Shown here in pieces: positions 42,483-52,100 of a DNA stretch of 64,000 nt (its first letter is position 1; every line of letters starts with the position of its first letter). The DNA is from Bacteroidia bacterium. GTDB taxonomy: Bacteria > Bacteroidota > Bacteroidia > Bacteroidales > F082. The stretch is taken from positions 208,125-272,124 of the forward strand of contig JAJTAY010000029.1 of NCBI GenBank assembly GCA_021287165.1, in the 5' to 3' direction. The notes under the pieces are model-generated. The model saw only the letters and a program-made list of their open reading frames with translations, did no database searches and was not told the origin of the DNA. The translations under genes were made by a program, and so were the position numbers.

Positions 42483-44015
42483 TTATTCCCACTCAATGGT
42501 TGCCGGCGGCTTGGAGCTGATGTCGTAAACTACCCTGTTCACGCCCCTCACCTTGTTGATGATGTCGTTCGACACTTTGGCGAGGAACTCATAAGGCAGA
42601 TGCGACCAGTCGGCAGTCATGCCGTCGGTGGAATTCACTGCCCTCAAAGCTACAACATTTTCGTATGTACGTTCATCTCCCATCACACCAACAGATTGAA
42701 CCGGAAGCAAGATTACGCCGGCTTGCCAAACTTTGTTGTACAAATCGTGCTCACGTAGTCCTTCGATGTAAATTTCGTCAACTTCCTGCAAAATCCTCAC
42801 TTTTTCGGCTGTAACCTCACCCAGAATCCTGATACCAAGTCCAGGACCGGGAAAAGGGTGACGGTCGATGATGAAGGATGGAATGCCAAGGGTTCTTCCA
42901 ACTATACGAACCTCGTCCTTGAACAGGGATTTCAGCGGCTCAACGATTTTCAGTTTCATGAAATCGGGCAATCCGCCAACGTTGTGATGCGATTTGATTG
43001 TGGCTGAAGGTCCCTTAACAGAGACCGATTCAATGACATCGGGGTAAATCGTGCCCTGAGCAAGCCATTTTACATCTTCGATATGATGTGCTTCCTCATC
43101 AAACACTTCAATAAACAGATTTCCGATGATTTTTCTCTTCTGCTCGGGGTCTGTTACACCGGCAAGTCTTTGCAGAAAACGCTCCCCTGCCCTGACGCCT
43201 TTGACGTTTAAACCAAGGTGAAGGTAAGAATCGAGCACTTTTTCGAACTCATTTTTGCGTAGCAGCCCATTGTCAACAAAAATGCAGTAGAGGTTTTTTC
43301 CGATAGCCCTGTGCAAAAGCATTGCGGCCACCGAGCTATCCACACCGCCGCTCAGCCCTAAAACCACTTTATCGTTTCCAAGGGTATCTTTCAACCAGGC
43401 CACAGTATCGTCGATAAAGGAAGCCGGCGTCCAGTCCTGACTACAGCCGCAGATGTCCACCACAAAGTTCTTAAGCAGTTTCATACCTTCGGTAGAGTGA
43501 TACACTTCCGGATGAAACTGAATGCCATAAGTCGGCTCACCCTTTACGGAAAATCCCGCCACCTCTACATCTGCAGTACTGGCTACTACCTCAAAGTTTT
43601 CGGGCAGCGCAAGAATGGTGTCGCCGTGCGACATCCAAACTTGCGAATGCTGGCTGATATCGGCCATCAGGGGCGAGTTGATGTTGACATGTTTAAGGTT
43701 TGCCCGGCCATATTCGCGTATGGCTGAGGCTTCCACACTTCCGCCGCTTTCGTGGGCAAGCAGCTGTGCTCCGTAGCAAACGCCCAACAAGGGCACTTTG
43801 TTGCGCAGGGCAGGCAGCGGCGAGGGCGCAAGCAATCCGTCGCGCACCGAATAGGGGCTTCCCGACAGGATCACCCCTTTGACCGCCGGCGTCAGTTCGG
43901 GATAATGATTGAATGGATGTATCTCGCAGTACACGTTCAATTCCCTGACTCTACGGGCGATAAGCTGTGTGTATTGAGAACCGAAATCGAGGATGAGGAT
44001 GGTTTCGTGCGTCAT
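42483..44015 (-). CDS. guaA: GMP synthase (glutamine-hydrolysing)
   Basis: The 510-residue protein has an N-terminal class I glutamine amidotransferase domain (nucleophile Cys80 in GVCYGAQLL, His/Glu in [12 protein letters not shown]), the ATP-pyrophosphatase P-loop [16 protein letters not shown], and the GMP-synthase dimerisation domain ending KPPATIEWE. It converts XMP to GMP in the cytoplasm. It heads a three-gene operon with the LysM/PBP and MORN-variant genes; the association of a purine gene with envelope genes is probably operon convenience. Confidence 0.97.
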   Translation of the reverse strand: MTHETILILDFGSQYTQLIARRVRELNVYCEIHPFNHYPELTPAVKGVILSGSPYSVRDGLLAPSPLPALRNKVPLLGVCYGAQLLAHESGGSVEASAIREYGRANLKHVNINSPLMADISQHSQVWMSHGDTILALPENFEVVASTADVEVAGFSVKGEPTYGIQFHPEVYHSTEGMKLLKNFVVDICGCSQDWTPASFIDDTVAWLKDTLGNDKVVLGLSGGVDSSVAAMLLHRAIGKNLYCIFVDNGLLRKNEFEKVLDSYLHLGLNVKGVRAGERFLQRLAGVTDPEQKRKIIGNLFIEVFDEEAHHIEDVKWLAQGTIYPDVIESVSVKGPSATIKSHHNVGGLPDFMKLKIVEPLKSLFKDEVRIVGRTLGIPSFIIDRHPFPGPGLGIRILGEVTAEKVRILQEVDEIYIEGLREHDLYNKVWQAGVILLPVQSVGVMGDERTYENVVALRAVNSTDGMTADWSHLPYEFLAKVSNDIINKVRGVNRVVYDISSKPPATIEWE

Positions 44016-44131
44016 GCGTAAGGCACTATTGAAGTTGCAAAATAACCTAAAAAATTAACAGCTTCTGTTAACCAATTGATAAAGCATTGAGAGAAAGCCA
44101 CTGACAATCGGCCCTTTTCGGGAATTTTTCC

Positions 44132-44139
44132 TAAATTTG
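44132..44139 (+). promoter_or_regulatory. minus-7 element of the AbgT-family gene
   Basis: TAAATTTG matches TAnnTTTG exactly and lies 32 bases before the ATG at 44172. Confidence 0.5.
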
Positions 44140-44171
44140 CCCTGGATGTATTACAAAAACCTCCGGATTTC

Positions 44172-45701
44172 ATGAATAAAAGCACAATTCAGGCTAAAAA
44201 AAGCCTGTTCGATCGTTTTTTGCATTTTGTGGAAGTAGGAGGCAATGCCCTGCCCCACCCGGCAAGTATTTTCGGTATGCTTGCCATTTCGGTCCTTATC
44301 TTTTCATGGCTTGGTTCATGGCTTGAATGGACAGCTCATCATCCTGCGACCGGCGAGACGGTAACCGTGGTCAACCTGCTATCCAAAGAGGGTATTCACA
44401 AAATATTCCTGCAACTCGTTGATAATTACACTGGCTTTGCACCGCTTGGCATCGTAATGGTAGCATTGCTGGGTATTGGCATGGCCGAAGGTAGCGGACT
44501 CATCAGTGCAGCCATACGTCTTCTCGTGCTTAAAGCTCCAAAGCGCCTCATTACTTTCGTAATCGTAACCTCAGGCATTCTCTCAAACACAGCATCCGAC
44601 CTTGGTTATGTGCTGATCATTCCATTGGCCGGAGTTGTTTTTCATGCCCTGGGCCGTCATCCCATAGCAGGCATGGCAGCAGCTTTTGCAGGTGTTTCGG
44701 GCGGGTTCAGCGCCAACCTTTTCATTGGCACAATCGATCCCCTGCTGGCGGGTCTGAGCACTGAATCGGCCCGCATTCTCGACGAAAGCTATTATGTGTT
44801 GCCTACGGCTAATTATTATTTTATGGCAGCATCCACTTTTATCGTTGCCATCCTTGCCACCTGGATAACACATTCGGTAGTTGAGCCCCGATTGGGAAGC
44901 TATACGGGCGAGGTAAGCCCCGAACCTATCAATCCGCTCAATGCCGCCGAACGCAAGGGCCTTAAAAGAGTCATGTGGGTGTCGCTGGCATGGCTCGTGT
45001 TTATTCTCGCTACACTTATTCCAGAGAATGGCTTTTTCCGCGGACCGGGCAATTCGCTGCTCAAATCGCCTTTCCTGAAAGGCTTCATCGCCCTCTTGTT
45101 TTTTGCTGCCGGAAGTCTGGGTATCGTTTACGGAGCAACTACAGGCAAGTATAAGCGCGATGCCGACGTCATCAAAGGAATGACGGAAAGCTTTAAAAGC
45201 CTCGCTGCCTTTATGGTGCTGGTTTTCTTCGCGGCGCAATTCGTGGCCTGGTTCCGGTGGAGTCATTTAGGGCTGATTATTGCCATCCGCGGGGCAGAAG
45301 TATTGCATCAGCTTAATCTGGGCATGGTGCCGCTGCTCATAATGTTTGTGCTGCTCTCGGGCTTTATTAACCTTTTCATGGGGAGCGCCTCCGCCAAATG
45401 GGCTATTCTGGGACCTGTATTTATCCCCATGTTCATGCTTCTGGGCTACAGTCCCGAGCTATCGCAGGCCGTTTTCAGGGTAGGCGACAGCGTTACCAAT
45501 ATCATATCGCCGATGATGAGCTTTTTTGCACTCATTATCGTGTACTTCGAGAAATACGACCCGAAAGCGGGCATAGGCACATTAATTTCCACCATGCTGC
45601 CTTATTCTCTTTGGTTTTTCGTGGTATGGACGGCATTCCTTGTCATTTGGGCATTGATTGGCATTCCGCTTGGTCCTGGCGCACCTATTTATTATCCCTG
45701 A
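44172..45701 (+). CDS. AbgT-family transporter
   Basis: The 509-residue polytopic protein has about 12 hydrophobic segments and AbgT-family blocks such as GGNALPHPASIFGML near the N terminus, GVSGGFSANLFIGTIDPLLAGLS, and MGSASAKWAILGPVFIPM. AbgT transporters import p-aminobenzoyl-glutamate in E. coli; in other bacteria they are drug (sulfonamide) exporters (MtrF, YdaH type). Neither use is decided here, and no abgA/abgB peptidase genes are adjacent. Confidence 0.93.
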   Translation: MNKSTIQAKKSLFDRFLHFVEVGGNALPHPASIFGMLAISVLIFSWLGSWLEWTAHHPATGETVTVVNLLSKEGIHKIFLQLVDNYTGFAPLGIVMVALLGIGMAEGSGLISAAIRLLVLKAPKRLITFVIVTSGILSNTASDLGYVLIIPLAGVVFHALGRHPIAGMAAAFAGVSGGFSANLFIGTIDPLLAGLSTESARILDESYYVLPTANYYFMAASTFIVAILATWITHSVVEPRLGSYTGEVSPEPINPLNAAERKGLKRVMWVSLAWLVFILATLIPENGFFRGPGNSLLKSPFLKGFIALLFFAAGSLGIVYGATTGKYKRDADVIKGMTESFKSLAAFMVLVFFAAQFVAWFRWSHLGLIIAIRGAEVLHQLNLGMVPLLIMFVLLSGFINLFMGSASAKWAILGPVFIPMFMLLGYSPELSQAVFRVGDSVTNIISPMMSFFALIIVYFEKYDPKAGIGTLISTMLPYSLWFFVVWTAFLVIWALIGIPLGPGAPIYYP

Positions 45702-45746
45702 CAAAATTGAATTCGGCGTTTATGTGGTAATTTAGCATTGTCTAAA

Positions 45747-46340
45747 ATGCCCGTCATGCCGACCAGATTACCCAAAAAAAACACTAGCCGCCGCAGGAGC
45801 GCCAAAAAGCAGCAACCTGCCCTGAAAGGATTCCTGTTATTGCTGGTTGTTTTTATAAGCCTTGCAATCATTGCCTTTGCCGCCACGCATGTTTATGTCA
45901 GATTGAACAAGCAAACAACAAATCCAGCGACCATTGAGCAGCCTCAGCCGCAAATTGCCGATACGGTTGCTATTGTTGAACCTACTCATGACGAACCACC
46001 AAAAACCGAGATGCAGAAAAAACCCGAATTCGAACCCGGACTGGCAGGCACATGGGTGAGCAACAGCAGCAGCGCCATGATTACCTTCGAGGGCGATAAC
46101 TACACCCTTGATCTTCCTTCGGTGGAAGATATTCCGATCATCAAAGGCTCATTTTCCCTTTCCTCCGGCACAATTATCCTGAAAACAGCTGAAGGACCGC
46201 ATTATTGCCCCAAAACCACCGGACGCTATACCTACAAGCTTAAAGGCGATGAACTCACCCTTAGGCTGCAGTCCGACGGATGCAAAACACGATCCAACGA
46301 ATTGAATTCCAGTTTCTTCAGACTTTATGGCAAGTTTTAA
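45747..46340 (+). CDS. hypothetical single-pass membrane protein with beta-rich domain
   Basis: The ATG at 45747 (MPVMPTRLPKKNTSRRRS) gives 197 residues; TTG at 45738 or ATG at 45756 are alternatives. A basic N terminus precedes one TM helix (about residues 30-52), a Pro/Gln linker, and an approximately 100-residue beta-rich domain (GTWVSNSSSAMITFEGDNYTLDLPSVED...) of lipocalin-like appearance. A candidate promoter (TTG at 45707, TAATTTAG at 45728) places transcription close to the start codon. Function unknown. Confidence 0.65.
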   Translation: MPVMPTRLPKKNTSRRRSAKKQQPALKGFLLLLVVFISLAIIAFAATHVYVRLNKQTTNPATIEQPQPQIADTVAIVEPTHDEPPKTEMQKKPEFEPGLAGTWVSNSSSAMITFEGDNYTLDLPSVEDIPIIKGSFSLSSGTIILKTAEGPHYCPKTTGRYTYKLKGDELTLRLQSDGCKTRSNELNSSFFRLYGKF

Positions 46341-46468
46341 GCTGTAATAAAAAGGCGCATCATCCCACCTTACTACTGTAATTAAGATTTCATTAACGAA
46401 TACCCAATTTGGGGTATGGTGCCGTTTTCGGCTTCAAGGGACCTTTGCTACGTGAATAAACAAATGTC

Positions 46469-48754
46469 ATGAGCAAAGCCTTAAACCTTACTTTCATTCA
46501 ACTGCTGCTTCTATTCAGCATCCCTTCATTCGCCAGCGATCCATGCAACTTGCTCAGTGGAAAAGTGCTGAGCAGGGGAAAAGCCGTTCCCTTTGCCACC
46601 ATCCAGGTTTCCGGCAACAATATCGGGACGGTTGCCGACCTTCAGGGCCACTGGGTGCTTTCTCAGCTACCTAAGAGCAAAGTCAGACTCAAAGTTCAGA
46701 GTGTTGGCTACGAGCCTATTGAAAGGGAAATTGACTGCAGCAGCCTTCAGGGTGATGTAATCTTCGAGCTTACTCCCCTGCGTATTGTGTTGAATGAGGT
46801 GGTGATAACCGGTTCCAGATACGAAGTTTCGCGCAGCGAAGCACCGGTAATAGTGAATGTTTTGCGCCCTGAAATGCTCAAATCGGCCGGTGCGGTCTGT
46901 CTGTCGGACGGTCTTTCGCTCACGCCCGGCCTCAGGGTAGAGAACAACTGCCAGAACTGTGGTTTCCAGCAAGTACGCATCAATGGGCTCGAAGGGCCGT
47001 ATTCGCAAATCCTCATCGACAGCAGGCCGATTATCAGCGCATTGAGCGGTGTGTATGGCATAGAGCAGATACCGCTGGCCATGATCGACAGGGTTGAAGT
47101 GGTAAGAGGAGGCGGATCGGCCCTCTACGGCTCGAATGCCATTGCAGGCACCATCAACATCATCACGCGCGAACCACTGAAAAACCATGCCGAAGCCACC
47201 TCAGGTCTTTCACTGATTGCTGGCAAGGTTCCCGATAAAAATCTTGGATTGAATATGACGCTCGTGAATGAAGAACGAACTGGAGGCATGAGTCTTTTTG
47301 CCAGCACACGAAACCGTGGGCACTGGGATGCCAACGGCGACGGGTTTTCTGAAATCGGTTTGATTGAAGCAAAGAGTCTCGGCATAAGATCATATTGGAA
47401 GCCAGAAACTAAAGGCAAACTAACAGCTACCTATCATTACATCGACGAGTTTCGACGTGGAGGAAATAAGTTCGATTTGAAACCTCACGAAACTGATATC
47501 ACCGAGCAGACCGATCATAAAATTCACGGAGGCGAATTGGTTTTCGACCTGTTCAAACCCGACGGTAAAGGAAAATCAACTGTTTACACCTCAGCACAGC
47601 AAATCCTTCGGCACTCCTACTACGGAGCAGGACAAGACCCCAATGCCTACGGCAAGACCAACGACCTTACATTAGTGGCTGGAGCGCAGTGGTACAGACA
47701 GTTAGAAAACTTTTCACCTCTACCTGTGAACCTGGTTGCTGGCGCCGAGTGGCAGCACAACGAGATGCACGATCAGATGCCTGGCTATGAGCGCGACCTT
47801 AATCAACACATCAATATTGTTGGCATTTATGGTCAGGCCGAGCTTAAACACAGCCGTGCAAGTCTTTTGCTGGGCATGAGGGCGGACAGGCATAATCTGA
47901 TTGCCAAACCAATTATCAGTCCGCGCCTTACCCTGCTAACCAACCTCAACACCGGCACCCAGTGGCGCACAAGTTTTTCTACCGGTTTCAGGGCTCCTCA
48001 GGCATTCGACGAAGACCTGCACATCATTGCTGTAAATGGCGGCGTTATGCTCATCAGGCTTCATCCCGGATTGCGTCCGGAGTATTCCCAGAGCCTGAGC
48101 AGCTCGCTCGAAACGAACACCAGCATCCGCAACACTCCGATAAATGCCGTTGCCGAGATATTCTACACCCGATTGCAAGACGTTTTTGTCCTCGAAACTA
48201 TTGAATCCGATGCAAGCGGAAACATGATTGTGGAACGACGAAACGGCAGCGGCGCAAGGGTAATGGGGTTAAATCTTGAACAACGCGCAGAAATTGGCAG
48301 CAAAACAAGCATACAGTCGGGTCTTACTCTTCAAAGAAGCCGTTATTTTGAGCCTGAAGTCTGGAGCGAAGACCCTGAAGCAGAGCTCTTACACCAACTT
48401 CCCAAATCGCCTGATATTTATGGCTATGCCAATGTAAACCGGATTTTAAGCCCACGCTGGAGTCAGAGCATGAGCCTGAAATATACGGGCCCTATGAAAG
48501 CCCTGCATTTCGCGGGATTTATCGAAAAGGACCAGATAAAAGATACGCCCGCCTTTCTGGAGCTTGACCTACGGACTTCCTATTCAATCAATCTGTCCGG
48601 CAGCTGGCAATTGAAGCTCGAAGCAGGCGTGCAAAATCTCCTGAATAGCTTTCAGCGCGATTTTGACGAAGGTATGTTCCGCGATGCAGGATATATGTAC
48701 GGTCCCATGCGGCCAAGGACTTACTTCCTGGGGCTTAAAATCAACAACATCTGA
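46469..48754 (+). CDS. TonB-dependent receptor with CxxC plug
   Basis: The 761-residue protein has a signal peptide (to PSFAS), a carboxypeptidase-regulatory domain (about 28-105), a plug domain (about 115-235: PEMLKSAGAVCLSDGLSLTPGLRV, VRGGGSALYGSNAIAGTINIITREP) and a beta-barrel. The plug contains NNCQNCGFQQVRINGLEGPYSQ, a CxxC-bearing variant seen in a distinct Bacteroidota group. It resembles FepA/CirA-type siderophore or metal receptors by length; the ligand is not known. Upstream is an ATACCC-N6-GGGTAT inverted repeat (46400-46417), possibly an operator. Confidence 0.9.
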   Translation: MSKALNLTFIQLLLLFSIPSFASDPCNLLSGKVLSRGKAVPFATIQVSGNNIGTVADLQGHWVLSQLPKSKVRLKVQSVGYEPIEREIDCSSLQGDVIFELTPLRIVLNEVVITGSRYEVSRSEAPVIVNVLRPEMLKSAGAVCLSDGLSLTPGLRVENNCQNCGFQQVRINGLEGPYSQILIDSRPIISALSGVYGIEQIPLAMIDRVEVVRGGGSALYGSNAIAGTINIITREPLKNHAEATSGLSLIAGKVPDKNLGLNMTLVNEERTGGMSLFASTRNRGHWDANGDGFSEIGLIEAKSLGIRSYWKPETKGKLTATYHYIDEFRRGGNKFDLKPHETDITEQTDHKIHGGELVFDLFKPDGKGKSTVYTSAQQILRHSYYGAGQDPNAYGKTNDLTLVAGAQWYRQLENFSPLPVNLVAGAEWQHNEMHDQMPGYERDLNQHINIVGIYGQAELKHSRASLLLGMRADRHNLIAKPIISPRLTLLTNLNTGTQWRTSFSTGFRAPQAFDEDLHIIAVNGGVMLIRLHPGLRPEYSQSLSSSLETNTSIRNTPINAVAEIFYTRLQDVFVLETIESDASGNMIVERRNGSGARVMGLNLEQRAEIGSKTSIQSGLTLQRSRYFEPEVWSEDPEAELLHQLPKSPDIYGYANVNRILSPRWSQSMSLKYTGPMKALHFAGFIEKDQIKDTPAFLELDLRTSYSINLSGSWQLKLEAGVQNLLNSFQRDFDEGMFRDAGYMYGPMRPRTYFLGLKINNI

Positions 48755-49134
48755 CAAAATAATGTGGTGCAGCAATGTACCAAAAATGGTTTTAAAGTCA
48801 ATTGAACCAATTTCTTGCTCAGTGCGACCCGGTATCTCCCCTGCAATACACTGTGAAATGATTCTTTACAGATTTCACTGAGAATTATTTCGTCCCACCT
48901 TATTTAACCCGGCAGACAAATAAGACTCAGAACTTTTTTGCGGGATAAAATTTATGGCAATTACATGCAATTTCACAAAGGTCATTTATAAACAATTGAT
49001 TAATTGACATTTACAATTTAGATTCAATTTAAATTAATTTCAAAGGATCATCCCGCCCTGGTGGAATTAACATTTTTTTAGAGTCTTGGTTACATTTGCA
49101 TATGATCGCATAGTTGTTACCAATACCAAATTCG
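48755..49134. other. intergenic region before the C25 protease gene
   Basis: About 380 bases, AT-rich, without a plausible gene. It contains the exact minus-7 element TACATTTG at 49091-49098. No strong hairpin or terminator was seen after the TonB receptor stop codon. Confidence 0.5.
49091..49098 (+). promoter_or_regulatory. minus-7 element of the C25 protease gene
   Basis: TACATTTG matches TAnnTTTG exactly, 36 bases before the ATG at 49135, leaving a leader of about 30 bases. Confidence 0.55.
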
Positions 49135-52100
49135 ATGAAAAAGATTTACATCCGGGGCATTTTTCTGCCTTTTATCATTCTAATCTTCCTCCAAAGCAGC
49201 GCATTACTGTTTGCGCAACGAACAGAATTTCAATTCGATAATACAAAAGCAGAAGGCATTTCGGTATTTCGTTCCGCTCAGGATGGCCTGCGGTTTTCTT
49301 ATCACATTCCGCGTATGGCCCTCAACACCGTAGAGGAAAATGGTTTTTCCGGACAAGTGATTGAGCTGCAAGGAATTTATCTTCCGGCCGATGAGGGCAA
49401 TCCCAACCTTCCGGCCATCAGCCGTTATGTTGCTTTGCCGCAGGGAGCAACAGCCAACCTGAATATTCTAAGCGTCCAAAAGCAGGTAATCCCCAATGTT
49501 GACCTGATGGCCGCTCCCAACATCCCATTGGGCAACGACGATAATCCATTGAGCTACAATCGCAAAGCGGACATTTATGGCAAGAACGCCTTCTTCCCTG
49601 CTGAGCCTTTTTTACTTGGCAATCAAACACAACTGAGAGGAGTTGACGTTGTGATGTTCAGTTTTACCCCGTTTCAATACAACCCAGTAACGAAGGAGCT
49701 TGTTGTTTATCATAATATTGAGGCCGAAATCGTTTTCAATGGCGGCAATGGTCAGGTAGGCGACAATCGACTACGAAGCCCCTGGTGGGACCCTATTTTA
49801 AAAGACAACATTCTCAATAACAACATCTTGCCGGAAATCGACTATGCCGCACGTACAAGAGAATGGCTTGGAAATCGCAATCAGGGCGCCGAATACCTGA
49901 TCATTACCCCTACCGGACTGGCTTTTGCCCAATGGGCCGACAGCATCAGGGTATTCAGACAGCGTCAGGGCATCATTACTAAAGTGGTGAGCTTGCTCGA
50001 TGTTGGCGGCAATACCGTGCAGGCCATTGAGAATTATGTGAACAATGCTTACAACACCTGGACCATCCCACCGGCAGCAATTCTGTTGCTTGGTGATTAT
50101 TCCACCAATGCCGCCGATGGCATCATTTCGCACACCCTTAACGACCATCCCGGGGGTTACAATCCATATATTTCCGACAATCCATTTGCCGATGTCAGCA
50201 ACAACGGGTTGCCCGACATCGTATTTGCACGCATCACGGCGCGTAATGCGGCTGAGTTGCAGCATATGATCAATAAGTTTTTGAATTACGAGCGCACCCC
50301 TCCTACCAGTGTAAACTTCTACAACAACCCAATTACCGCTATGGGCTGGCAAACCGAGCGCTGGTTCCAGCTTTGCTCCGAAACCATTAACGGTTTCTGG
50401 CAATATGCCTTGGGTAAGAGTCCTGTTCGTCAGAACGCAATCTATTCCGGCACACCGGGCGGCGCATGGTCAACAGCTACAAATACCGCCACAGTAGTCA
50501 ATTATTTCGGGCCATCGGGCCGCAATTATATCCCTGCCACTTCGTCGCATCTTACCAATTGGAACGGCAATGCTGCCGGAATGAACGCAGCCATCAACAG
50601 CGGAGCTTTCATGGTTCAGCATCGCGACCACGGCCTCGAAACAGGCTGGGGTGAACCCTATTACCGCAACGAGAGCCTGAACGGGCTGACAAACCAAAAT
50701 CTCACGTTTGTATGGTCGGTAAACTGCCTGACGGGTAAGTTTAATCACTCCAGCGAATCGTTTGCAGAGCGTTTTCACCGTCATAACACTGGTGCGCTTG
50801 GTCTGATTGCAGCCACGGAGGTGTCTTATTCGTTTGTTAACGACGCTTATGTGTGGGGTGCCTACGACAATATGTGGCCACAATTTATGCCCGACTACGG
50901 CACAACCCCACCCTCGAGAGGTATTTTGCCGGCATTTGCCAACGCCGCCGGGAAGTACTTCCTGCAGCAATCGAGTTGGCCGTATAATCCACAACACAAG
51001 GACATCACCCATAAGCTTTTCCACCATCACGGCGACGCTTTCATGACCGTTTATTCCGAAGTACCTCAAACACTGGCGGTTAACCACATGCCGGTGCTGC
51101 TCAGCGGAATGAGCACTTTTGAAGTAAGCGCCAACCCTGGAGCAAGAATTACCCTGACCGTAAACAACGAAATCATCGGCTCGGCAGTGGCTGAATTGGG
51201 TACTGTTCAAATTCCAATAGTCCCCCAACAGCCTGGAGTTCAGGTGCGCATCGTTGCAGTATTGCAAAACTACTATCGCTACGAGCAAGCGATCGAATGC
51301 ATCCCTCCGGCTGGACCGTACATGATTTACAACGCCTATGGCCTGAACGACCAAAACGGCAACGGCCAGCTCGACTTTGGCGAAAACGCCAGCCTCGACC
51401 TGACTTTGAAAAATGTTGGCAGCGAAACAGCACCCAATGTAACCGTAACTGCCAGCAGCGATTCGCCCCACATAACGTTCACAAACAGCACATTCAGCAT
51501 TGGCGATGTGGCTGCAGGCGCCCTGGCAACCATACCTCAGGCCATTAGCTTTGCTGTGAGCAATGCTGTGCCAAACAACACCCCTATTACCATTCTGCTC
51601 AACATCAACTGCAGCACAACAGGCTGGACAAGTCAGTTTACGGTGAGAGCCTATGCTCCTCAGCTTGAGGTAGGAAACTTCACCATCAATGATGCTGCCG
51701 GCAACAACAACGGTCGTCTCGATCCCGGGGAGACCGTTGTCATCAATATTCCGTTCACCAATATCGGCCTGAGCAATTCGGCAGCGGCTCAAGCCATGCT
51801 TCAAATTACAGATCCTTATCTTACCGTAAGCAATCCGGAGCAGGTGATCGACCAACTTACTGCAGGCCAAACCCAGAATGTCAGCTTTAATGTCACCGTA
51901 AGCCAAAACGCGCCTATCGGTTCTATGGGTAGCTTTGCAGCCACACTGACTTCTGGTGCCTACACTGCAAATCGCTCGTTTTCCGCCAAAATAGGTCTTA
52001 TCATCGAAGATTTCGAGTCGGGTAATTTTAATCAGTTTGCATGGACCTTTGCCGGCAACCTGCCCTGGACCATTTCGATGGGCGATGCCTATGCAGGAAG

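Noticed and set aside
46341..46468. Cobalamin riboswitch before the TonB receptor gene
   Set aside because: The gap is too short and has none of the expected conserved boxes; only a 6-bp inverted repeat.
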